In this document: positions 55,992 through 60,952 of the stretch, piece by piece
Numbering within the stretch: position 1 is the stretch's first letter
How the letters are laid out: the number at the start of each line of letters is the position of its first letter
Assembly: GCA_905214925.1 (NCBI GenBank)
Contig: CAJMOB010000021.1
Span: forward strand, 1-60,952
Length of the DNA stretch: 60,952 bases
Direction: 5' to 3'
Source: Scybalomonas sp905214925
GTDB lineage: Bacteria; Bacillota; Clostridia; Lachnospirales; Lachnospiraceae
The notes under the pieces: generated by a model
Database searches by the model: none
The model's input: the letters and a program-made list of their open reading frames with translations, nothing else
What the model was told of the DNA's origin: nothing
Position numbers and translations under genes: made by a program

Positions 55992-56501
55992 TTATGCTTT
56001 TGTTGTAGAGCCAAAGCCACCATTTCTTTGCTCACTTACTTCATCATCAAAAGTAATTCCATATTCCACAAAAATACCTTGCATGAAACCTTCTCCTTGT
56101 TTAATAGAAACTGTTTTATTTTCATTGGAATCATTTGTGATCTTTGCAAAAATATGCCCTTCATTATCAGATTCATAATAATCACTATCAATGATTCCAA
56201 CTGTATTATTCATCTGTAAACGATATTTAAATCCTAATCCACTTCTTGGATAACATTTTAATACCCAGCCTTCTTCCATAAAAACACGAATTCCTGTTGG
56301 AATTTTAATTGTTTCATTTGGACTTAAAGAAAAAGAAAGTGGACTATAAAAATCATATCCTGCAGAACCTTTTGTCGCTCTCTTTGGCAGCATAATAGCC
56401 TCATAAATTTCTTTTACATTTTCTTCTGTTTCAAATGTATCTTTCCAGTCTTCAACAAAACGTTCGAAACTCACTTTTTCAAATCTTGCAATTCTTTTCA
56501 T
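55992..56501 (-). CDS. dut: dUTPase
   Basis: Hydrolyses dUTP to dUMP, keeping uracil out of DNA and feeding dTMP synthesis. 169 aa, slightly longer than the usual 145. Motif 1 SAGYDFYS, motif 2 PRSGLGFK, motif 3 VGIIDSDYY with the catalytic Asp, motif 4 QGEGFMQGIF, motif 5 RNGGFGSTTKA. An N-terminal extra 35 residues (MKRIARFEKVSFERFVEDW) is common in clostridial Dut. AAAGGAGC precedes the ATG. Confidence 0.95.
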   Translation of the reverse strand: MKRIARFEKVSFERFVEDWKDTFETEENVKEIYEAIMLPKRATKGSAGYDFYSPLSFSLSPNETIKIPTGIRVFMEEGWVLKCYPRSGLGFKYRLQMNNTVGIIDSDYYESDNEGHIFAKITNDSNENKTVSIKQGEGFMQGIFVEYGITFDDEVSEQRNGGFGSTTKA

Positions 56502-56522
56502 TCTTTATTGCTCCTTTGTATG

Positions 56523-57482
56523 TTAATCTCGTCCAAGTTTAACATAGAAGTAATTTTTTATCAACAAATTATCGTTCTCCTCTTCCTCTCGTTTTGTTTG
56601 AATAAAAACTTCCCCATTGAATTGTTCCGTATCTACTTTATTCCAATGGACATTTTCCGTAATGATATTTCCTTCCAGGCCTTTGATATTCACTTTTTCT
56701 ATGACAGTAATATCTTTTAATAATTGAATTCCCTTTGATGAATACACTCTCAGTTTTAGAGCACTCACTCCATCTAGAGTTATATTACCATCAATGGTAC
56801 GAAGAAAAATCTCTTTTGCCTTTATTTTTCTTCCACAAATTGCCCCACAACTTGTGTCCACAGTGATAGTCTTCTCAGCTATCATATTCTGCAGGAAAAC
56901 CTCTCCTTCCATCGTTTCGATCTCAATCTGCTCCGCTTTCATTCTCTCACAATTGATAACTCCTTCTTCAGTACGAACCAAAATCTTTTTATACTTCTTT
57001 TGTGGGAGTGAAATCACAGCAGAAGAACTATTTTCCTTAGATAAGTCACAATAATATAAGTCATTTCCAGACTTCATCAGCAAATATTGTCCATTGCTTT
57101 CACAGATAAAATTATCTGTAGAACTTTCGATTATTCGAATCCCTTTTTTATTTGTTATCACATAAACGTTGTTTATATATTCTCCATTTATGAGCTCTTT
57201 TTCCCCTTGCCTCTCTCCAAAAGAAATAAGACTATTTTCTTTTTTAAAATCTTCTTTTTGTTGTGTTTCTCCATTTAAATCACTATATAAAATTGAATTT
57301 TCTCTCAGTTGTATATTAGATCCATTTTGAAGAAGAAAGGAATAACTACCATCTCTATTTGCCTTTACACTAACGCTTACCTTATTGCTGATTATAAGAT
57401 TTTCCTCTCGTTTTTCCACTCCAAAACTGCTATTACTATCTTTTTTTACTTCCTTTGAATACTTTATTCTATTTATAATCAT
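56523..57482 (-). CDS. DUF4097-like beta-repeat protein, cytosolic
   Basis: 319 aa from ATG 57482 (TAGGAG 7 nt upstream). No membrane segment. The C-terminal two thirds show regularly spaced short beta units (RTEEGVINCERMKAEQIEIETMEGEVFLQN, TSCGAICGRKIKAKEIFLRTIDGNITL, YSSKGIQLLKDITVIEKVNIKGLEGNII), typical of the DUF4097 beta-helix of envelope-stress genes. It is the last gene of the PadR-DUF1700-DUF4097 operon, 32 bp after the previous gene. Function unknown. Confidence 0.7.
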   Translation of the reverse strand: MIINRIKYSKEVKKDSNSSFGVEKREENLIISNKVSVSVKANRDGSYSFLLQNGSNIQLRENSILYSDLNGETQQKEDFKKENSLISFGERQGEKELINGEYINNVYVITNKKGIRIIESSTDNFICESNGQYLLMKSGNDLYYCDLSKENSSSAVISLPQKKYKKILVRTEEGVINCERMKAEQIEIETMEGEVFLQNMIAEKTITVDTSCGAICGRKIKAKEIFLRTIDGNITLDGVSALKLRVYSSKGIQLLKDITVIEKVNIKGLEGNIITENVHWNKVDTEQFNGEVFIQTKREEEENDNLLIKNYFYVKLGRD

Positions 57483-57514
57483 AATTTTACTCCTAACCCA
57501 ACACAAAAATTTTA

Positions 57515-58489
57515 TTATCTTAAAATAGGTTTTTGATCATTAAAATTCACTTGAACATCTCCAACCCCGACTTCTAACTTCATGTCAAAACGATTATTTT
57601 CATAATTATCGTTATATTGTGTTGCAAGAGAGCCCCCCATTTTTTCTCCATCGATTTTAAGAGAATTGACTCCTCCTTCTGCTACAATATGATAATTATC
57701 TCTATGATTATCCACCTCCAATTTTACATCCCCTATTCCACAGTTAATTTTTACATTTCCCATTAATTCTCCTATAAATGCAATATCACCAGCCCCTTCT
57801 TCTATATCGAATTTTGAATAAAAGGTACTATCTTTTACTTGAATATTTCCAGTTCCACCTTTTATTTCTGTTTCACTATGGATCGTTACTTCTTCAAGCT
57901 CTATATCACCGACCCCCAATTCTAGTGAAAGTTCATTTGTTTCAATTCCTTGTAACGTAACATCTCCTGTTTTATTTTCCACTTCAATTTCATGAATGAG
58001 ACGATTAGGAATTATAATTTCTAATGTAACGTTTTTATTGACATTTTTCAATAGTTTTGAATGATCTTCAATTTTTAATTTTTCTTGATCCACTTTAATT
58101 TCATCCGTATCCAATATTCCTTCATAAGAAATAGACTCTACATTGCCTGATTTTATTACAATATTTCTTGTTTTCATCTGCAAATCAATTTTTTGAATAT
58201 TAGTGCTTGCTATTTGATTTGCCTTTTGTGTGTGAACCGTTTCTTTCCCATGTTCTTTTTCATGTTCATTCACCGATTCCTCTGTTTGCTCTTCACTAGG
58301 AACTATCTGATTCTGTTTGCTCTTTCCATCATTATTATTATCACTATTGAAACTAAAATTAAAAGTTCCTCTTAGAGAATTTTCCAAAATCGTTTTTGCC
58401 CCTGCACGCTGTCCTACTATCATTCCAATGCCTCCAATTGCAATGCAAAGACATCCTATGATTAGAACTATTTTTCCTCGTCTTTTCAT
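57515..58489 (-). CDS. DUF4097 family protein with N-terminal membrane anchor
   Basis: 324 aa. Membrane segment at about 7-27 (VLIIGCLCIAIGGIGMIVG), a polar linker rich in N, D, E, K, Q (60-100), then a DUF4097 beta-helix with repeated G-D-V/I units (TGDVTLQGIETNELSLELGVGDIELEEVTI, GTGNIQVKDS, GAGDIAFIGE, GIGDVKLEVD, GVGDVQVNFND). Extracellular placement is likely. It lies 75 bp downstream of the DUF1700 gene. In other Firmicutes such proteins belong to LiaI/LiaF-like bacitracin or envelope-stress responses; that role here is inference. Confidence 0.88.
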   Translation of the reverse strand: MKRRGKIVLIIGCLCIAIGGIGMIVGQRAGAKTILENSLRGTFNFSFNSDNNNDGKSKQNQIVPSEEQTEESVNEHEKEHGKETVHTQKANQIASTNIQKIDLQMKTRNIVIKSGNVESISYEGILDTDEIKVDQEKLKIEDHSKLLKNVNKNVTLEIIIPNRLIHEIEVENKTGDVTLQGIETNELSLELGVGDIELEEVTIHSETEIKGGTGNIQVKDSTFYSKFDIEEGAGDIAFIGELMGNVKINCGIGDVKLEVDNHRDNYHIVAEGGVNSLKIDGEKMGGSLATQYNDNYENNRFDMKLEVGVGDVQVNFNDQKPILR

Positions 58490-58564
58490 TTCAACTTCCC
58501 CTTTCTCAAAAATGACTTTATAATGGTTCTTGTTTTAGAAAACATTTTTCATAAAACAATTCGA

Positions 58565-59410
58565 TTACTTTTCCTTTTTCTGGGCTCTTCGATAAGAAAA
58601 ATTTCGAAAAAATGCTATTACATAAGGAATGAAGTGTTTCCAAAGTTTCACAATGATCCAACTTAAAATCAACCCAATTCCAAAACAAAATAGCCCAGAG
58701 CTCACTAAATAAATACCAGCCATTGGAATGGAGAAAGCCACAATAATTCCAATAATAAATAAACCGATACCAATGAGTAGTAAAATAAAACCAGATAATA
58801 ACACTGCAAGTATTGTTGTAAAAATAGCAGCGGCTAATCCAAGTGTCGTTCCAAAAACAAATTTGATCATATTACCTACTATCGGTAGCCCAATAAAAAT
58901 GATAAGAAGTAAAAGAATCATATCCTTTCCTTCCCATTTCTTATTATGTAAAAAAGAACCGCTTTTCTTTGGCTGTTCTTCATAAGGATGTTCATACATT
59001 TTTTGGTAATGAGCACTTCTTCTCTGGTTCTTATCAGACGTATCTTTTTGAAACGCATCCTCTTGAAAAACTTTTTTCTTTTCTTGTCCCTTGTCTCCTT
59101 CCTCCTGTTCATGAATCCTTTGACTTCCTAAAACAATCTCATTTTTCTTTTCATCAAACTCTGGGGCAGAATATCCAAGTTCTGTAAACTCTCCATCAAT
59201 ACTCCGATTTTCTACCTCTCGCAATAAATTTGTCTTAATGATCGCAGCAATACGTTCTGGACTTCCAAGTTCTTTCATCACTTGTAATTCCATATCAGGA
59301 CCAGCCTCTTCAAAATAGTCTTCATAATATTCAAGTGCACTTATTCGCTCTTCCTCTGGTAAATCATATAAAAGTTCCTCTAGTCTCTTTAAAAATATCT
59401 CTCTAGTCAT
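58565..59410 (-). CDS. DUF1700 (HAAS) membrane protein
   Basis: 281 aa. N-terminal HAAS domain (1-65, FLKRLEELLYDLPEEERISALEYYEDYFEEAG), a polar linker, and a C-terminal set of four to five helices (MILLLLIIFIGLPIVG; FGTTLGLAAAIFTTILAVLLSGFILLLIGIGLFIIGIIVAF; GLFCFGIGLILSWIIV). Starts with an 8-nt overlap with padR. HAAS domains commonly pair with PadR regulators. The protein likely acts as a membrane sensor or partner for the downstream DUF4097 proteins; this is inference. Confidence 0.9.
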   Translation of the reverse strand: MTREIFLKRLEELLYDLPEEERISALEYYEDYFEEAGPDMELQVMKELGSPERIAAIIKTNLLREVENRSIDGEFTELGYSAPEFDEKKNEIVLGSQRIHEQEEGDKGQEKKKVFQEDAFQKDTSDKNQRRSAHYQKMYEHPYEEQPKKSGSFLHNKKWEGKDMILLLLIIFIGLPIVGNMIKFVFGTTLGLAAAIFTTILAVLLSGFILLLIGIGLFIIGIIVAFSIPMAGIYLVSSGLFCFGIGLILSWIIVKLWKHFIPYVIAFFRNFSYRRAQKKEK

Positions 59411-59729
59411 GCACCTTCACCTCCTCAAAAAATTCACTAATCTTGCAAGAATAGTTTTTCCACTCTTCCATATAAAGCCAAAGCTGAGCATAGCCTTCCG
59501 GTGTAATTTTATAATACCTTCTATTTCTTCCTCCAAATTCTTTATCATAAACTTCTAAACAATGATCCTTTTGCAAACGTCGTAACACTGGATACAGTGT
59601 TGATTCTGATAGATCAAGTGCTTGCCGAACATCTTGTGTAATTTTATATCCATAAGTTCCTTCTGCTTCCTTTGAAACCGCAGCTAATACGATCGCATCT
59701 AGCAGTGCTGCTCCTGTATTAAATACCAT
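59403..59729 (-). CDS. PadR family transcriptional regulator
   Basis: 108 aa, short (subfamily 2 size). Winged-helix: LDAIVLAAVSKEAEGTYGYKITQDV, then recognition part LDLSESTLYPVLRRLQKDHCLEVYD and wing GGRNRRYYKITPEGYAQL. The C-terminal dimer helix is short. GGAGGGAGGAAC precedes the ATG. First gene of a four-gene operon (padR, DUF1700, DUF4097, DUF4097-like). Two perfect palindromes lie at its promoter and may be its own operators. Confidence 0.95.
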   Translation of the reverse strand: MVFNTGAALLDAIVLAAVSKEAEGTYGYKITQDVRQALDLSESTLYPVLRRLQKDHCLEVYDKEFGGRNRRYYKITPEGYAQLWLYMEEWKNYSCKISEFFEEVKVHD

Positions 59730-59841
59730 GTTCCTCCCTCCTTTCTAACTCCCTTTTATTATCTCTTCCGTTTTATCCTGTGATCAAAAGGATACTCTGA
59801 TACTCTTATGTTCTCTTACCGATATCCACTATCCCATAAGA

Positions 59842-59870
59842 AACAATATTATACAGCATATAATATTGTT
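59842..59870. promoter_or_regulatory. Perfect inverted repeat in the padR leader
   Basis: AACAATATTATA (59842-59853), 5-nt spacer, TATAATATTGTT (59859-59870). It lies between the predicted start site and padR. Candidate PadR operator. Confidence 0.6.
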
Positions 59871-59879
59871 GATACCTAT

Positions 59880-59908
59880 ACTATATGACATATAATATTA
59901 TATGTCAA
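59880..59908 (-). promoter_or_regulatory. padR promoter with embedded 22-bp palindrome
   Basis: On the minus strand TTGACA (59903-59908), 17-nt spacer, TATAGT (59880-59885). The spacer and most of the -35 box are a perfect 22-bp palindrome, TGACATATAAT/ATTATATGTCA (59886-59907). A repressor bound there would block RNA polymerase directly. Confidence 0.75.
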
Positions 59909-60096
59909 TATGGTATTGGGTTTCGTTCATCTTTTATAGCTAATCTTCGTTCATGCAATTTCTTCTCATCAGATAATATTCTTTTGTTCCTCAAATATAA
60001 AATACCACCTGCCATAAAAAGTTCCCAACCAACTCCCGTTACAAAACCTTTCGTAAAGTCATTTTCACTCTTCTTTTCCAGATAAGAAAGATTGTT
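59905..60096 (-). pseudogene. Fragment of a small membrane protein (DUF2178/DUF6442-like tail)
   Basis: The minus-strand frame from after TAA (60097-60099) to TGA (59905-59907) reads NNLSYLEKKSENDF..., continues with TGVGWELFMAGGILYLRNK (a membrane-helix start) and ends HERRLAIKDERNPIPY. The helix followed by a K-K-x-x-E-x-x-x-x-D-E-R-N pattern recalls small clostridial membrane proteins next to PadR genes. No start codon or ribosome binding site precedes it, and it stops just after D-E-R-N where relatives continue. The stop overlaps the padR -35 box. Confidence 0.5.
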
Positions 60097-60142
60097 TTAT
60101 GAGAATGAAGCATAAGAACTACGTTCCCTAAGTTCTTTATTC

Positions 60143-60171
60143 TTGACAGGGATTTTTTATCATATTACAAT
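60143..60171 (+). promoter_or_regulatory. Promoter of the aldo/keto reductase
   Basis: TTGACA (60143-60148), 17-nt spacer, TACAAT (60166-60171). An inverted repeat AAGAACT/AGTTCTT (60114-60139) lies just upstream. Confidence 0.75.
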
Positions 60172-60306
60172 TATTTTTAGAAAAGATTTTCTTATATTAT
60201 ATTTTCAAAAGACTATTTGTCTTTTAATAACCGAATCGTCATATAGAAACTACTATTTTCTTATATGACTTATTTTTCGTAAAACGAATGGATAGGAGTG
60301 ACCATT

Positions 60307-60952
60307 ATGGAAAAAAGAAACTTTGATAAACTCGGAATAGAAACCTCTCTTCTTGGCTTTGGTTGTATGCGTTTTCCTACAACGAAAACAGGAGAGATTG
60401 ATGAAGTAGAGGCAGAAAAAATGCTTGATTATGCCATTTCTCATGGTGTTAACTACATCGACACTGCATACCCATACCATCAAAAAATGAGTGAGCCTTT
60501 TGTTGGAAAAGTATTAAATAAATATCCTAGAGATTCTTATTACTTAGCGACAAAGCTCCCTTGCTGGGATTTAGATTCTATCGATTATGCAAAAGAAATG
60601 TTTGAAAACCAAAGAAAACGATTGGATAAAGATTTTTTTGATTTTTATTTACTTCATGCACTAAATAAAGATACTTGGAAAAAAGTTCGAGATCTTGGCA
60701 TAGTGGAATATCTCCATTCCTTAAAAGAAGAAGGAAAAATTCGTTTTTTAGGATTTTCTTTTCATGATGATTATGAAGTATTCGAAGAGATTATTTCATA
60801 CTATCCTTGGGATTTTTGTCAAATTCAATTAAATTATATGGATACCGAAGAACAGGCCGGATTAAAGGGATATGAACTAACCAATCAATTAGGAATCCCT
60901 CTTATTATTATGGAACCTGTAAAAGGTGGTTCTCTTGCTGTTCTTCCAGACG
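60307..60952 (+). CDS. Aldo/keto reductase, 3' partial
   Basis: NAD(P)H-dependent oxidoreductase; first 215 residues visible. MEKRNFDKLGIETSLLGFGCMRFPTT is the N-terminal AKR pattern; catalytic Asp and Tyr in NYIDTAYPYH, Lys in YLATKLPCW, His in FYLLHAL. GKIRFLGFSFHD and MEPVKGGSLA follow. The sequence type (MRFPTT, QIQLNYMDTEEQAG) matches clostridial members that often carry a C-terminal 4Fe-4S ferredoxin domain, which would be past the window end. ATAGGAGTGACCATT precedes ATG. Open at the edge, no stop seen. Confidence 0.93.
   Translation, partial: MEKRNFDKLGIETSLLGFGCMRFPTTKTGEIDEVEAEKMLDYAISHGVNYIDTAYPYHQKMSEPFVGKVLNKYPRDSYYLATKLPCWDLDSIDYAKEMFENQRKRLDKDFFDFYLLHALNKDTWKKVRDLGIVEYLHSLKEEGKIRFLGFSFHDDYEVFEEIISYYPWDFCQIQLNYMDTEEQAGLKGYELTNQLGIPLIIMEPVKGGSLAVLPD

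Noticed and set aside
1..60952. CRISPR arrays, tRNA/rRNA genes, transposases, prophage genes
   Set aside because: Looked for in all intergenic gaps and in translations; none could be seen. The regular short repeats needed for CRISPR are absent.

Overview
The window reads as chromosomal DNA from a low-G+C, endospore-forming, anaerobic Firmicute, most likely a Clostridia member close to Lachnospiraceae. Supporting signs are strong AGGAGG-type ribosome binding sites, a Phe T-box, a preQ1-I riboswitch, a Firmicute-style 6S RNA, two SpoIID-family proteins, a short-N-terminus RpoD, single-chain PurL, PadR/DUF1700/DUF4097 genes and DUF1292. The family placement is inference; no rRNA or species marker is present. 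Both ends cut through genes (a diaminopropionate ammonia-lyase and an aldo/keto reductase).

Region by region. (1) 1-4777, plus strand: ygeX/dpaL, ygeY, ygeW and a carbamate kinase, the core of the ygeXYW-type cluster linked to anaerobic purine and uric-acid breakdown, with codon use typical of very highly expressed genes. (2) 5036-11332, minus strand: deoB, a membrane-anchored unknown, then (transcribed 11332 to 7113) a MoeA-like protein, moaC, moaA, a MOSC protein and an XdhC-like factor. This fits molybdenum-hydroxylase maturation and so connects to region 1. (3) 11333-19363: a dispersed repeat, a candidate small RNA, galM, an ABC-F ATPase with one intact and one decayed ATP site, a zinc phospholipase-like protein, a CNNM/CorC transporter and rpoD. 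(4) 19387-30621: purL, two overlapping M14 metallohydrolase paralogues with reciprocal loss of active-site residues, a basic low-complexity protein, DUF1292, a foldase-like membrane protein, a UvrD-like helicase and gltX. (5) 30746-36386: a MacB-like ATPase/permease pair with a secreted Ig-repeat partner, and two flavodoxin-type reductases. (6) 36634-43128: preQ1 riboswitch with queD-queE, queA, a SpoIID-like protein, coaX and coaBC. (7) 43256-51980: DUF2752 and DUF4234 proteins, a 1233-residue six-cupredoxin multicopper oxidase, and pheST behind a T-box. (8) 52244-60952: YihY, a decapitated surface-repeat gene, a second SpoIID protein, 6S RNA, dut, a PadR-led envelope operon with two perfect palindromes at its promoter, a gene fragment, and an aldo/keto reductase.

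How it fits together: nitrogen and energy salvage from purines (ygeXYW, carbamate kinase, Moco genes, deoB) sits beside ordinary housekeeping: translation (gltX, pheST), tRNA queuosine, CoA and purine synthesis, and the main sigma factor with its 6S RNA regulator. Intergenic gaps are rich in hairpins. At least three (A, B, C) and probably more share a modular repeat ending in a terminator-like stem. Least explained: the M14 pair, the multicopper oxidase, the candidate RNA at 11692-11790 and the repeat family.
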